Positions 44,819 to 54,619 are shown, numbered from the stretch's first letter. The stretch: 64,000 nucleotides of DNA from Flavobacterium amniphilum (GCF_023634845.1 NZ_JAMLJL010000001.1:124001-188000), one strand, 5' to 3'. Notes: generated by a model not told the origin, from the letters alone. A program made the numbers and translations.

Positions 44819-45835
44819 TTAGTTTTTAGCCCAATCTTTTATCCAGTTAGCCAAAGTATCCATCCAGGCCTCATCGTCGTTCAAACAAGGAATCGCTTTA
44901 AATTTTTCACCACCGTGTTCCACAAAATCTTCGTTGGCACGCATGGCAATTTCTTCAAGGGTTTCAAGACAATCGGCTACAAATGCAGGAGTTACAACTG
45001 CTAAGTTTTTAATCCCTTTTTTAGGCATGTTGTTGATTTCAATATCCGTATAAGGCTCAAGCCATTTATCTCCCGCCAGTCTTGACTGAAATGTTTCACT
45101 GTATTTATCTTTCGGGATATTTAAAATTTCCACAACCTGACGTGTAGTTTCAAAACATTGGTGGCGGTAACAAAATTCATGGGAAGGCGAAGCAGTCACA
45201 CAACAGCTTTTGTCAATTTTACAATGTGATTTCGTAACATCGGTTTTACGGATGTGGCGCTCCGGAATTCCGTGGTAAGAGAATAAAAGATGATCGTATT
45301 CGAATCCTTCCAGATGTCTTTTAATCGAATCAGCCAGATTTTGGATATAATCTTTTTTATTATAAAACGAATTGATCACCGTAATCTTCATTTCCGGGAA
45401 ATGCTTTTTACGGAGTTCTTCTGCTAAAACAAGAATCGTTTTGGTCGACGCCATGGCATACTGTGGATACATCGGTAATAACAAGACCTCTGTAACTCCT
45501 TTATCTTTCAATTCCTGCAACCCTTTTTGAATGGTCATTGAACCGTATCGCATAGCCAATGCTACCGGAACTTCCACTCTTTCCTGTACTTTTTTGTGTA
45601 CATTTTTAGAAATCACTACAAGCGGGGAACCCTCTTTTGTCCAGATTTTTCCGTAAGCATGAGCCGATTCTTCCGGACGCTTTCTCAGAATAAGTCCCCT
45701 AACCAAAAAAGCCCTCAATAAATACGGAACATCGATCACGTATTTGTCCATTAAAAATTCATCTAAATATGGCTTTACATCTTTTGGGTCCGGACTTTCC
45801 GGCGAACCTAGATTGACTAATAAAACTCCTTTCAT
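44819..45835 (-). CDS. hemH: Ferrochelatase
   Basis: This 338-residue enzyme inserts iron into protoporphyrin. MKGVLLVNLGSPESPDPKDV opens the protein, and the catalytic His lies in FSYHGIPERHIRKTD. A Cys-rich segment just after (CKIDKSCCVTASPSHEFCYR, then HQCFETTR) has five cysteines, as in Bacteroidota ferrochelatases, and might bind iron-sulphur or zinc. FVADCLETLEEIAMRANEDF ends the active site. Its stop is adjacent to hemJ, and its start overlaps the AraC regulator stop by 1 bp. Confidence 0.95.
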   Translation of the reverse strand: MKGVLLVNLGSPESPDPKDVKPYLDEFLMDKYVIDVPYLLRAFLVRGLILRKRPEESAHAYGKIWTKEGSPLVVISKNVHKKVQERVEVPVALAMRYGSMTIQKGLQELKDKGVTEVLLLPMYPQYAMASTKTILVLAEELRKKHFPEMKITVINSFYNKKDYIQNLADSIKRHLEGFEYDHLLFSYHGIPERHIRKTDVTKSHCKIDKSCCVTASPSHEFCYRHQCFETTRQVVEILNIPKDKYSETFQSRLAGDKWLEPYTDIEINNMPKKGIKNLAVVTPAFVADCLETLEEIAMRANEDFVEHGGEKFKAIPCLNDDEAWMDTLANWIKDWAKN

Positions 45836-46719
45836 TATAAACTTTTTTCTAATAAATATTTTTTTGGTGTTGTGTTGTATTTCTTCTTGAAAGCCGCAAT
45901 AAAGTGACTCGCGGTACTGTAACCGATTTTAAGTCCGACTTCATTTACATTATAAGATCCTGAATCCAGAAGATTTCGGGCATATTCCATTTTATAATCA
46001 AACAGAAACCCATAAACCGTATCTCCGTAAATCTGTTTGAAACCGGCCTTTAATTTCTTGAGATTTAAGCCTACCTGATGTGCCAGTTCTTCCAATCCCG
46101 GTGGCTCGGCCATGTTGGCTATGATAATTTCTTTTGCCTTTTTGATTCTTTGCACATTTTCTTCATCAATTAAAAAAGGACATTGTTCAGCATTTGGGTC
46201 TTCGTTCTTATTAAAAAACAAACTCAATAGCTCATAACCCTTTCCTTTGTAGTATAAATTTTTGATGGAAGGGTTCAGACTGTAATGAAACATCTGGTTC
46301 AATACAATTGCCATTGATGGTGTAATGTTTTCTTCTCCATAATATTTCCGGTCTTTATTTTGTTCACTCAAAAACGGAATATGGTCAGCATCGGCAGTAA
46401 AAAGACCATGAAATTTTTTAATGGAAATCAAGATGGAAATCACCCAGGATTTAGGCTCAAGAATAACATCCAAAGGCAGTTCTTTTTCGGGGTTATAAAA
46501 CAGCAATGACTTTTCTTCCATCAGGTCTAAAGTATAATTTCCCTGATTGAAAATAAATTTGGCTTTGCCTTTTAATCCAAAATGAAATTGAATCAATCCT
46601 GTCTTAACCTGGCGCTTGTACGTTAGATTTTCGGCAGTATCATTCTGAAAACGAATTAAAATAAACTCATCATCGATTTTTATTTCTTCTGATAAATTAG
46701 AAGTTTCCCGGGTACTCAT
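45835..46719 (-). CDS. AraC-family transcriptional regulator of the heme cluster
   Basis: This 294-residue protein has a C-terminal AraC DNA-binding domain with two helix-turn-helix motifs: LEELAHQVGLNLKKLKAGFK and VNEVGLKIGYSTASHFIAAF, ending FKKKYNTTPKKYLLEKS. The N-terminal 180 residues form a ligand domain of unknown ligand. It is the first gene of the leftward hemH-hemJ operon and faces hemA across a 225-bp control region, so heme regulation is likely. A -7 box (TATTTTTG, 46813-46820) lies 94 bp upstream. Confidence 0.9.
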   Translation of the reverse strand: MSTRETSNLSEEIKIDDEFILIRFQNDTAENLTYKRQVKTGLIQFHFGLKGKAKFIFNQGNYTLDLMEEKSLLFYNPEKELPLDVILEPKSWVISILISIKKFHGLFTADADHIPFLSEQNKDRKYYGEENITPSMAIVLNQMFHYSLNPSIKNLYYKGKGYELLSLFFNKNEDPNAEQCPFLIDEENVQRIKKAKEIIIANMAEPPGLEELAHQVGLNLKKLKAGFKQIYGDTVYGFLFDYKMEYARNLLDSGSYNVNEVGLKIGYSTASHFIAAFKKKYNTTPKKYLLEKSL

Positions 46720-46944
46720 AGCGATACTTTTTTAAAGCCAGAACAAAAACAGAAGAAGTTCTTTATTTAGAATGATTCTATATAATTATTTTGTTAAGTG
46801 CTTATTTTACTGCAAAAATAAAAGAAATAACGTTTAAAAACTTTTTTGGGAACAAAAAAACGTTTAGCGACACAAAAAGAACTTTTAGCGTTATTTTTAT
46901 AAAAGCATACCTCCTAATTTTGTCAAATCAATTGATTTTAGGGA
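46720..46944. promoter_or_regulatory. Divergent AraC-hemA control region with direct repeats
   Basis: Two perfect -7 boxes face away from each other: TATTTTTG on the minus strand (46813-46820) and TAATTTTG on the plus strand (46915-46922, 22 bp before hemA). Between them are direct repeats: AACGTTTA at 46829-46836 and 46859-46866 (30 bp apart), AACTTTT at 46839-46845 and 46880-46886, and TTTAGCG twice. These could be operators for the adjacent AraC regulator. Confidence 0.5.
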
Positions 46945-48186
46945 ATGACAAACAATTTGGAAGCCAAAACCACTACTTTTTACGCTATAGGATTAAGTTA
47001 TTTGAAGGCTGATGCAGAGATTAGGGGAAAATTCAGCTTGGATGAACAGGCTAAGGAAACCTTATTGATGCAGGCCAAGAATGAAGGCATAGAAAGTTTA
47101 ATTGTAACTTCAACGTGTAACAGAACCGAGATTTACGGTTTTGCACAACACCCCTACCAGTTAATCAAGTTACTGTGTGACAACAGTCAGGGAACTGTGG
47201 ACGATTTTCAAAAAGTAGCTTACGTTTATAAAAGCAAAGAAGCAATTACCCATTTGTTTCGTGTGGGAACTGGCTTGGACAGTCAGATTTTAGGAGACTT
47301 CGAAATCATTTCCCAAATCAAGAATGCTTTTGTTATTTCAAAAAAGCATGGATTAATCAATGCATATATTGAGCGTTTGGTCAATGCAGTTATACAAGCC
47401 AGCAAAAGAGTAAAGAACGAAACTGAGATTTCATCAGGCGCCACTTCGGTTTCTTTTGCTTCGGTACAATATATTTTTAAAACCGTTCCGGATATTTCGG
47501 ACAAGAATATTTTACTTTTCGGTACAGGGAAAATCGGGAGAAATACTTGTGAAAACCTGGTTAAACATACCAAGCATGATCAAATTACCCTAATCAACCG
47601 AACCAAGGATAAAGCTGAAAAACTGGCAAAAAAACTGGATTTGATTGTCAAGGATTATACTGATCTACAAGTTGAAATCCAAAAGGCAGATGTTCTGGTT
47701 GTCGCAACCGGTGCCCAAAACCCAACGGTTGACAAAGCGATTTTAAACCTGAAAAAGCCATTATTGATTCTGGATTTATCCATTCCGAAAAATGTCAATG
47801 AGAATGTGTTGGATGTAGAAGGTGTTTCTTTGGTACACATGGATCATTTGTCGCAAATTACAGATGAAACCCTTGAAAACCGTAAAAAACAAGTTCCGGC
47901 TGCCGAAGCCATCATTGAAGAAATCAGGGAAGAATTTTTAACCTGGTCAAAAGGCAGAAAATATGCCCCAACCATTCATGCTTTAAAAGCAAAACTGAAT
48001 GCTATTAAAGAAGTTGAGTTAACTTACCAGAAGAAAAAAATGGATAATTTTGATGAGGCCCAGGCTGAAATCATCAGTAACAGGATTATACAGAAAATAA
48101 CCAATCATTTTGCAAATCATTTGAAAGATGAAAACACTACGGTTGATGAAAGCGTGGAATGGATTCAAAAAATATTTCAATTGTAA
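46945..48186 (+). CDS. hemA: Glutamyl-tRNA reductase
   Basis: This 413-residue enzyme makes glutamate-1-semialdehyde from glutamyl-tRNA, the first step of C5 heme synthesis. The catalytic Cys is residue 58 in LIVTSTCNRTEIYGFA. The NADPH-binding motif is LLFGTGKIGRNTCENL near 195. The middle has VGTGLDSQILGDFEIISQIK. The C-terminal dimerisation helix is present. Length is slightly below the E. coli 418. A perfect -7 box precedes it, and it leads the hemA-C-D-E operon. Confidence 0.96.
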   Translation: MTNNLEAKTTTFYAIGLSYLKADAEIRGKFSLDEQAKETLLMQAKNEGIESLIVTSTCNRTEIYGFAQHPYQLIKLLCDNSQGTVDDFQKVAYVYKSKEAITHLFRVGTGLDSQILGDFEIISQIKNAFVISKKHGLINAYIERLVNAVIQASKRVKNETEISSGATSVSFASVQYIFKTVPDISDKNILLFGTGKIGRNTCENLVKHTKHDQITLINRTKDKAEKLAKKLDLIVKDYTDLQVEIQKADVLVVATGAQNPTVDKAILNLKKPLLILDLSIPKNVNENVLDVEGVSLVHMDHLSQITDETLENRKKQVPAAEAIIEEIREEFLTWSKGRKYAPTIHALKAKLNAIKEVELTYQKKKMDNFDEAQAEIISNRIIQKITNHFANHLKDENTTVDESVEWIQKIFQL

Positions 48187-48236
48187 AAGTAGAGTCGGTT
48201 GTTAATTCAAACCGAACCCATAACATTCAAAAATAC

Positions 48237-49178
48237 GTGGCTAAAAACAATTCAAACAATACAACCATCCGGATTGGAACCCGTGACAGTGAATTAGCTT
48301 TATGGCAAGCTCATACGGTTGAAAAACAACTTAACGATTTAGGTTACAAAACTGAAATCATTGCCGTAAAATCACAAGGTGACATCATTCTTGACAAGCC
48401 TTTATATGAATTGGGCATCACCGGAATATTCACTAAAACACTGGATGTCGCCATGATATCAGGACAGGTGGACATAGCAGTACACTCCATGAAAGATGTA
48501 CCAACGGCACTACCTAAGGGAATTGTTCAGGCAGCAGTATTGGAAAGAGCAAACACTGTTGATATTTTAGTCCACAAAGGAAACCTTGAGTTCCTTGAAA
48601 AAGGAGGAACCATTGCAACCGGAAGTCTTCGCCGTCAGGCACAATGGCTGAACAAATACCCAAACCATACGGTAGTTGACTTGCGCGGAAACGTAAATAC
48701 CCGCATGCAAAAATTACAGGACAATGACTGGAACGGAGCTGTTTTTGCTGCCGCAGGATTAGAACGCATCAATTTAAAACCCGAAACTTATATCGATTTA
48801 GACTGGATGATTCCTGCTCCGGCACAAGGCGCAATGATGGTGGTTGCCATGGAAAATGATGAATATGCATTGGATGCCTTAAGTCAACTGAATCATATCG
48901 AAACCGAAATTTGTACTTATATCGAACGTCAGTTCTTACGGACTTTAGAAGGAGGCTGTACAGCACCGATAGGCTCATTGGCAAGATACAATGAAAACGA
49001 CGATTCCATTCAATTTCAAGGGGTTTTATTCTCGATTGACGGACAGCAAAAAATTGAAATTGACCGTACTTTTGATATTTCCGAGTGGAAAAAATTAGGA
49101 TTCAACTGCGCAAAGGAAATACTGGATAACGGTGGAACCGAACTAATGGCTTCCATCAAACAAAGTCTAAAAAAGTAA
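48237..49178 (+). CDS. hemC: Porphobilinogen deaminase (hydroxymethylbilane synthase)
   Basis: This 313-residue protein (from GTG 48237; a longer frame from ATG 48159 overlaps hemA by 28 bp) has TIRIGTRDSELALWQAHTVE at the N-terminus and IAVHSMKDVPTALPKG. The dipyrromethane cofactor Cys is residue 241 in LEGGCTAPIGSLA. The GTG start gives the usual family length (about 310). It assembles four porphobilinogens. It lies between hemA and hemD in the operon. Confidence 0.93.
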   Translation: MAKNNSNNTTIRIGTRDSELALWQAHTVEKQLNDLGYKTEIIAVKSQGDIILDKPLYELGITGIFTKTLDVAMISGQVDIAVHSMKDVPTALPKGIVQAAVLERANTVDILVHKGNLEFLEKGGTIATGSLRRQAQWLNKYPNHTVVDLRGNVNTRMQKLQDNDWNGAVFAAAGLERINLKPETYIDLDWMIPAPAQGAMMVVAMENDEYALDALSQLNHIETEICTYIERQFLRTLEGGCTAPIGSLARYNENDDSIQFQGVLFSIDGQQKIEIDRTFDISEWKKLGFNCAKEILDNGGTELMASIKQSLKK

Positions 49179-49180
49179 TA

Positions 49181-49861
49181 ATGGCCAGACAGGATATCCG
49201 TATATTATCTACCAAATCCCTTTTGAGCAATCAGATACAGTTTTTACTGAATGCTGACTTTTTGGTTGTTGAAGCCGATTTTATCCAAACCGAGACAATA
49301 GATTTTGATTTAAAAAAAGTTAATGACGCTTTGATCTTTACAAGCCAAAATGCTGTAAAGGCTCTTTTGGAACATCCGGAAGCTGAAAAAATAAAATCGA
49401 AAACCGTTTTTTGTGTAGGCATCAAAACCAAAGCTTTATTAGAGGACAACGGCTTCAAAGTTGAAGCTTATGCCGGTTATGCTGAGGACCTGGCCCAAAT
49501 TATAGCATTAGTTTATTCCGATAACCAATACACTTTTTTTAGCGGTAATTTAAGAAGAGATACGCTGCCGGATATTTTAACCGAAGCCGGAATTGCATTG
49601 AATGAAATTCAGGTATACGAAACGGTACTGACACCAAAAAAAATAGATTCCAAAGCGGATGGTATATTGTTTTTCAGTCCGTCTGCCGTTGAAAGCTACA
49701 CCCAAAAAAACAAAATAGACAAGGAAACTGCTTTCTGTATAGGGGAAACCACTGCCAGTGCAGCAGCAGATTTGGGATATAAAAATATTGTAATCGCCAA
49801 TCAGCCGACGGTTGAGAATACGATTATCCAAGCCATAAATTATTTTAATCCCAAACATTAA
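49181..49861 (+). CDS. hemD: Uroporphyrinogen-III synthase
   Basis: This 226-residue HemD-like protein closes hydroxymethylbilane to uroporphyrinogen III. The family is weakly conserved; visible are FTSQNAVKALLEHPE, FFSGNLRRDTLPDIL, ILFFSPSAVESYTQKN and AFCIGETTASAAADLGYKN, the usual alternating pattern of two domains. Its place 2 bp after hemC supports the call. Confidence 0.9.
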   Translation: MARQDIRILSTKSLLSNQIQFLLNADFLVVEADFIQTETIDFDLKKVNDALIFTSQNAVKALLEHPEAEKIKSKTVFCVGIKTKALLEDNGFKVEAYAGYAEDLAQIIALVYSDNQYTFFSGNLRRDTLPDILTEAGIALNEIQVYETVLTPKKIDSKADGILFFSPSAVESYTQKNKIDKETAFCIGETTASAAADLGYKNIVIANQPTVENTIIQAINYFNPKH

Positions 49862-49935
49862 ACATTCAGGACACGAACAAAACAAATTGATTAAAATAGC
49901 TTAAGTCCTACAAGGCAAGCTTAAAGTATAAAAAA

Positions 49936-50961
49936 ATGATAAAAAACGACCTATTTCTACGAGCTTTAAAAGGAGAAACTGTTGAACGTCCGCCGGTATG
50001 GATGATGCGTCAGGCAGGAAGATATTTACCTGAATTCAGGGCACTGCGTGACAAATATGATTTCTTCACCCGTTGTGAAACTCCGGAACTGGCTGCCGAA
50101 ATCACGGTACAGCCCATCCGTATTGTGAAGCCGGATGCTGCAATCCTTTTCTCTGATATCCTGGTAGTACCAAGAGCCATGGGAATCCATGTAGAATTAA
50201 AAGACAATCTTGGTCCGATTATACCAGATCCAATCCGTACGACAGAACAGGTTGAAAAAGTATTCATCCCTAATATCGAAGAGAGTTTAGGATATGTAAT
50301 GGATGCGATCAAACTGACCAAGGAAATGTTGAATGATGAAGTACCATTAATTGGTTTTGCAGGTTCACCGTGGACCATCTTCTGTTATGCGGTAGAAGGC
50401 AAAGGTTCCAAAAGCTTTGATACGGCAAAAGGATTTTGTTTTTCCAATCCGGTTGCTGCCCATACTTTATTGCAGAAAATTACAGATACAACCATTTTAT
50501 ACTTAAAAGAAAAAGTAAAATCAGGAGTGAATGCCGTTCAGATTTTTGATTCTTGGGGCGGAATGCTTTCCCCGGCTGATTATCAGGAATTCTCTTGGAA
50601 ATACATCAACCAGATAGTGGATGCTTTGGCTGAAGATACCGAAGTGATTGTATTTGGTAAAGGATGTTGGTTTGCTTTGAACGAAATGTCAAAATCAAAA
50701 GCTTCGGCATTAGGAGTTGACTGGACCTGTTCAGCCAGAAATGCGCGCTATTTAACAGGCGGAAACATAACATTACAGGGTAATTTTGACCCTTCCCGTT
50801 TATTATCCCCTATTCCAACCATTAAAAAAATGGTTCACGAAATGATTGACGAATTCGGGAAAGACAAATACATCGTTAACCTTGGCCACGGAATTTTACC
50901 TAATATTCCGGTGGATCATGCCAAAGCTTTTATCGAAGCCGTTAAAGAATACAACAACTAA
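49936..50961 (+). CDS. hemE: Uroporphyrinogen decarboxylase
   Basis: This 341-residue enzyme makes coproporphyrinogen [21 protein letters not shown] near residue 18-35 is the family signature, and [20 protein letters not shown] follows. The catalytic Asp lies in [15 protein letters not shown]. Length is normal. It begins 74 bp after hemD, and that gap has no clear promoter or terminator. Confidence 0.96.
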   Translation: MIKNDLFLRALKGETVERPPVWMMRQAGRYLPEFRALRDKYDFFTRCETPELAAEITVQPIRIVKPDAAILFSDILVVPRAMGIHVELKDNLGPIIPDPIRTTEQVEKVFIPNIEESLGYVMDAIKLTKEMLNDEVPLIGFAGSPWTIFCYAVEGKGSKSFDTAKGFCFSNPVAAHTLLQKITDTTILYLKEKVKSGVNAVQIFDSWGGMLSPADYQEFSWKYINQIVDALAEDTEVIVFGKGCWFALNEMSKSKASALGVDWTCSARNARYLTGGNITLQGNFDPSRLLSPIPTIKKMVHEMIDEFGKDKYIVNLGHGILPNIPVDHAKAFIEAVKEYNN

Positions 50962-51528
50962 ATGAGAAAGCTCGGTTTCCTTTTTGTCTTAATATTGAGT
51001 TATTCTTTTGTGCAGAGTCAGACTGCCGTAAAGGGTAATGTATCTGCCTTACTTGGTTTCCCTCAGATTGGAGCCGAATTCACTTTAGGTAAAAAGACCA
51101 CTTTCCAGGTTGACGCATTTGCTTCACTTTGGAAATCCATTAATGGCGGTCCACAGGAAGTGTATATGGTTTTTCCTGAATTGAGATACTATACCAGGAA
51201 ATCGATGGATGGATTATACTTCGGGTTGCACATTGGCGGTTCAAAGTATAAATTCCAAAAATGGAATTATATAAATACTGATTTTTATCAGGAAGGATAC
51301 AGCGTCATGTATGGTGGCACAGTAGGCTATCAGGTAAAAATAAACGACCGTTTTTCCTTAGATGCTTTCTTGGGCGGAGGTTCCCAGCAAGGATTTTACA
51401 AAGGGTATCTGTTAAGTACCGGCGAAGCCTATGAACATGCACGCAATTACAACAAAAGCGGTGAATGGTTACCTTACCGTGGAGGAATAATGATCGTCTA
51501 TAAATTAGGCAGTAAAAATGAAAAATAA
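50962..51528 (+). CDS. Outer-membrane beta-barrel-like DUF3575 protein
   Basis: This 188-residue protein begins with a signal peptide (MRKLGFLFVLILSYSFVQSQ). The rest alternates short strands (VYMVFPELRYYTRKSMDGLY, then FGLHIGGSKYKF) and ends with an aromatic-rich strand, consistent with a small DUF3575 outer-membrane barrel. It starts next to the hemE stop and overlaps hemF by 11 bp, so it is translated as part of the heme operon. Why a barrel gene sits here is not known. Confidence 0.75.
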   Translation: MRKLGFLFVLILSYSFVQSQTAVKGNVSALLGFPQIGAEFTLGKKTTFQVDAFASLWKSINGGPQEVYMVFPELRYYTRKSMDGLYFGLHIGGSKYKFQKWNYINTDFYQEGYSVMYGGTVGYQVKINDRFSLDAFLGGGSQQGFYKGYLLSTGEAYEHARNYNKSGEWLPYRGGIMIVYKLGSKNEK

Positions 51529-52441
51529 GTTTTATCAATACATACAAATCCTTCAGGACCAAATTTGCAAAGGCCTGGAAGATATAGACGGCCAAGCAAA
51601 GTTCCGTCAGGATTTATGGGAACGTCCCGAAGGCGGCGGTGGAAGAACCCGTGTGATTGAAAACGGGGCTGTTATTGAAAAAGGCGGTGTTAATATTTCG
51701 GCAGTGCACGGTGCATTACCCAAAGCGATGCAGACCTACTTTAATGTGGGGGAAGTTGATTTCTTTGCCTGCGGATTAAGCCTGGTCATTCATCCTAAAA
51801 ACCCGATGGTTCCGACAGTACATGCCAACTGGCGTTACTTTGAAATGTACGACCCCTCGACTCCGCCCGGGGCAAGTGACAGAAAAGTTATCAATTCATG
51901 GTTTGGCGGCGGACAGGATTTGACCCCGTATTACCTTTTTGAAGAAGATGCAAAACATTTCCATGAGACTTGTAAAACAGCCTGTGACAAACACAGTCCT
52001 GAGTTTTATCCAAAGTTCAAAAAACAGTGTGATGAGTACTTCTGGAATGCACACCGCGATGAAGCAAGAGGTATTGGCGGATTATTTTTTGACCATTGCC
52101 AGGCAACGGAAGACATGACCATGGATAACTGGTATGATTTTGTAACTGAGGTGGGCAACAGTTTCCTAACAGCTTATTTACCAATTGTCGAAAGAAGAAA
52201 AGATTTGCCTTATACCGAAGCCAACAGAATCTGGCAGGAAATAAGACGCGGCCGTTATGTTGAATTCAATTTGGTTCACGATAAAGGAACCTTGTTCGGG
52301 TTGAAGACCAACGGAAGAATCGAATCGATACTGATGAGTTTACCACCACATGTACAATGGGTATATGACCATCATCCCGAAGCCGGAAGTCAAGAAGAAA
52401 AGTTACTGAACATACTTGCAAATCCGGTTGAGTGGATTTAA
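51518..52441 (+). CDS. hemF: Oxygen-dependent coproporphyrinogen III oxidase
   Basis: This 307-residue enzyme converts coproporphyrinogen III to protoporphyrinogen IX using oxygen. Signatures are NPMVPTVHANWRYFEMYD, FGGGQDLTPYYLFEEDAKHF, HRDEARGIGGLFFDHC and IWQEIRRGRYVEFNLVHDKG. The oxygen-dependent form fits an aerobic lifestyle; the radical-SAM HemN is not in the window. It ends with a strong terminator. Confidence 0.96.
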   Translation: MKNKFYQYIQILQDQICKGLEDIDGQAKFRQDLWERPEGGGGRTRVIENGAVIEKGGVNISAVHGALPKAMQTYFNVGEVDFFACGLSLVIHPKNPMVPTVHANWRYFEMYDPSTPPGASDRKVINSWFGGGQDLTPYYLFEEDAKHFHETCKTACDKHSPEFYPKFKKQCDEYFWNAHRDEARGIGGLFFDHCQATEDMTMDNWYDFVTEVGNSFLTAYLPIVERRKDLPYTEANRIWQEIRRGRYVEFNLVHDKGTLFGLKTNGRIESILMSLPPHVQWVYDHHPEAGSQEEKLLNILANPVEWI

Positions 52442-52449
52442 AAATAATA

Positions 52450-52478
52450 AGCAGCCCCAAATTGGGGCTGTTTCTTTT
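52450..52478 (+). terminator. Intrinsic terminator of the hemA-hemF operon
   Basis: CAGCCCCAA (52452-52460) and TTGGGGCTG (52462-52470) form a stem, followed by TTTCTTTT. Confidence 0.8.
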
Positions 52479-52593
52479 CAAATACTCTATACCATAAAGC
52501 CCTGATGAAAGGTTCCCTCAAGCAAGAGTACAGCGGGAAACGGATAACCTATCAGTGTTATTACTCTAAAACAAGGTTTGTACATTACTTAAA

Positions 52594-52637
52594 TACGACA
52601 TATATACGCTATAAACACGCTATAACTACGCTATATC
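52594..52637. repeat. Second 11-bp-period tandem array (four units)
   Basis: Four units with an 11-bp step read TACGACATATA, TACGCTATAAA, CACGCTATAAC and TACGCTATATC; ACGCTAT recurs at 52606, 52617 and 52628. The array lies in a 309-bp gene-free gap (52442-52750) between hemF and a leftward gene, with terminators on both sides. The remainder of the gap holds nothing I can support as a gene. Confidence 0.75.
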
Positions 52638-52692
52638 TCTGTCATTTACACAGAACAGCACAAGAGTATACAGGATATCACCTTATTAAACG

Positions 52693-52729
52693 AAACAAGG
52701 CCCGATATACAATCGGGCCTTGTTTGATA
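52693..52729. terminator. Strong bidirectional terminator
   Basis: AAACAAGGCCCGAT (52693-52706) and ATCGGGCCTTGTTT (52712-52725) form a 14-bp perfect stem with a five-base loop. It serves the leftward 620-residue secreted-protein gene. Confidence 0.85.
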
Positions 52730-52750
52730 TATCATATTGTAAACCTGCTG

Positions 52751-54613
52751 TTATTTCAGAAGAGTAAACAAATCCAGTGTTTGCAGGATGATGTTTTTAT
52801 CCGATAGATTCGAGTTCAGTTCCAATAGCATTTTCGTTTTATTGTTTTCCAATTTATTAGAAGCTTTAAACTCAATGTTTTTAAAGCGGTTGCTTAGCTG
52901 GATGTATTTTGCCGTATCGGTACCCAGATCCTGGTTCAGGAAATAACTCTTGATAAAGTTTCTCATGTCAAAGTTTCCGTACATATAGTTTTTAGACAGT
53001 TGCTTTTTAACCTTTTTTGAAAAGTCAGATTTGCCGTTATCTTTCAGGTAATCCAATCCGTTTGTGAATATAATGGCATCGCCTTCCTTCCTGATGAAAA
53101 GTCCGCCAAACTCAGCTGATTTTTTAACAAAATAGTACTCGTTTTCCTTTTGCAGAAGGTTTTTTCTCAACCCCAGCTTCAGCAATTTATCGGCCATTGT
53201 AGGATGCGTTGATGTAATTACGAATGAGAAAACCGGTTTTGTTTTTTTAACCACTTTCTCCTCTTCCACTTCTTCATATTCTTCATTATACGATGTTGTG
53301 GTAATGGTTTCATCGTAAGTTTTGATATTGTGAAGGAACATTGAGATGTCGCCATCCAGTAATTTTGCCGTTTCTTTTTCATCAATGACAGTCGTAAAGA
53401 AATCATTTATGATCTCAACATCCTGACTGTCGAGAGGAAGCTGTGAAAACGATTGCTCCATCAATAAAGGATAGTTTTTAAGCATTTCTCCGGTATCAAA
53501 GTGGTAAGACATATACGCCAGCGGTTCCTCCTTCGGGAAAAATTTAAAGATATCCTTATTCGGTTTTCTGTTGATTATTTTACGGGCAATTTTAGCCATT
53601 GGTTCCGAGTATTCGGCTGAGTATTCGATACGGGCTTTTTGGTCTTCGAAATAAAAATCGGCGTACATCCCTTCGATGGTGTATACTGATTTATAGATTG
53701 GAACTGTTGGCATGCTATGCAACATGTATTTAAAGGAGTTTATTTTATCGAATACCGATTGGAAATTAAACCAAATTGAAATATCAGAATCGGTTTTCAC
53801 CTTATCGGAAGTTGGTGCCACAAATCCGTTTTCGAACATTGTTGCCAATTGGGCTTCCTGTTTCACCTGATCTTCGATACGTTTCAGTTGTTTTTCCCTT
53901 TCATACTCTTCGTCCAGTTTTTTGTAGTATTCTTCATTATATATCGAATCTGCTACAACGGTATCGACAACAGCATCGTCCTCAACAACTGCCGGGGGTG
54001 CTACGTCAAATTCTTCAGGATCCCCGATTTGTTTTTCCTTCAATTCTTCTACCACTTCATAAGCAGCAGTATCAACAACAACCATGGCAGTATCGACAGC
54101 AACTGCAGCAGAATCAAAGCTAATCTCCCTGAAAGAGTTGTAATTTGGTTCCAAAAGTTTATAAACCACCAGATTATTATCGTTCCACGCCATTGTATAA
54201 TCTGCATTTTTAGGCGAGTAAACCCTGTATTTCGGATAGATTTTAATCGTAGCCGGAATAGAATCATTTTTGGCTTCATTTGACTCATCCACTTTCTTCT
54301 GGATGAAACCATTTAATCCTTTCACATCCAGCAACGGCATGTTGATTTGGTAATACGGGATTGTATCGGTAAAATTCCCATGCAGTGTAACGGCTTTCGA
54401 TTTATCGATAAAAGAGGCAAATTCACTCAGTTTAGTTTTGGCTTCCTCACCGGTAATCATCTTGACAGCTTTGTGGTTAAGCAGGCTGTCAATGTTTACT
54501 TTTTGGGCAAACCGTTGCGTGTTGAACTGGACAAAATAGTCATAATTTTGCTTCTTCACCTGACCGAAAGTCAATACCGGAAGCATCAAAAGCAAGTAAA
54601 AATACTTTTTCAT
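52751..54613 (-). CDS. Secreted protein of unknown function, 620 residues
   Basis: The N-terminus (MKKYFYLLLMLPVLTFGQVK) is a signal peptide. The protein has an acidic, low-complexity middle (residues about 170-240, rich in Asp, Val and Ala, including AVVDTVVADSIYNEEYYKKL and a coiled coil) and a beta-rich C-terminal half with many charged strands. It has a distant look of DUF4836-type Bacteroidota proteins, but I do not assign a family. It is probably periplasmic or outer-membrane attached. It lies 6 bp after a lipoprotein gene, likely in one operon. Confidence 0.75.
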   Translation of the reverse strand: MKKYFYLLLMLPVLTFGQVKKQNYDYFVQFNTQRFAQKVNIDSLLNHKAVKMITGEEAKTKLSEFASFIDKSKAVTLHGNFTDTIPYYQINMPLLDVKGLNGFIQKKVDESNEAKNDSIPATIKIYPKYRVYSPKNADYTMAWNDNNLVVYKLLEPNYNSFREISFDSAAVAVDTAMVVVDTAAYEVVEELKEKQIGDPEEFDVAPPAVVEDDAVVDTVVADSIYNEEYYKKLDEEYEREKQLKRIEDQVKQEAQLATMFENGFVAPTSDKVKTDSDISIWFNFQSVFDKINSFKYMLHSMPTVPIYKSVYTIEGMYADFYFEDQKARIEYSAEYSEPMAKIARKIINRKPNKDIFKFFPKEEPLAYMSYHFDTGEMLKNYPLLMEQSFSQLPLDSQDVEIINDFFTTVIDEKETAKLLDGDISMFLHNIKTYDETITTTSYNEEYEEVEEEKVVKKTKPVFSFVITSTHPTMADKLLKLGLRKNLLQKENEYYFVKKSAEFGGLFIRKEGDAIIFTNGLDYLKDNGKSDFSKKVKKQLSKNYMYGNFDMRNFIKSYFLNQDLGTDTAKYIQLSNRFKNIEFKASNKLENNKTKMLLELNSNLSDKNIILQTLDLFTLLK

Positions 54614-54619
54614 AATGTA

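Noticed and set aside
46791..47012. 73-codon rightward frame before hemA
   Set aside because: It overlaps the divergent control region and the hemA start in another frame.
52505..52807. 100-codon rightward frame across the second 11-bp array
   Set aside because: It runs through the repeat array and a strong terminator and into the end of a leftward gene.
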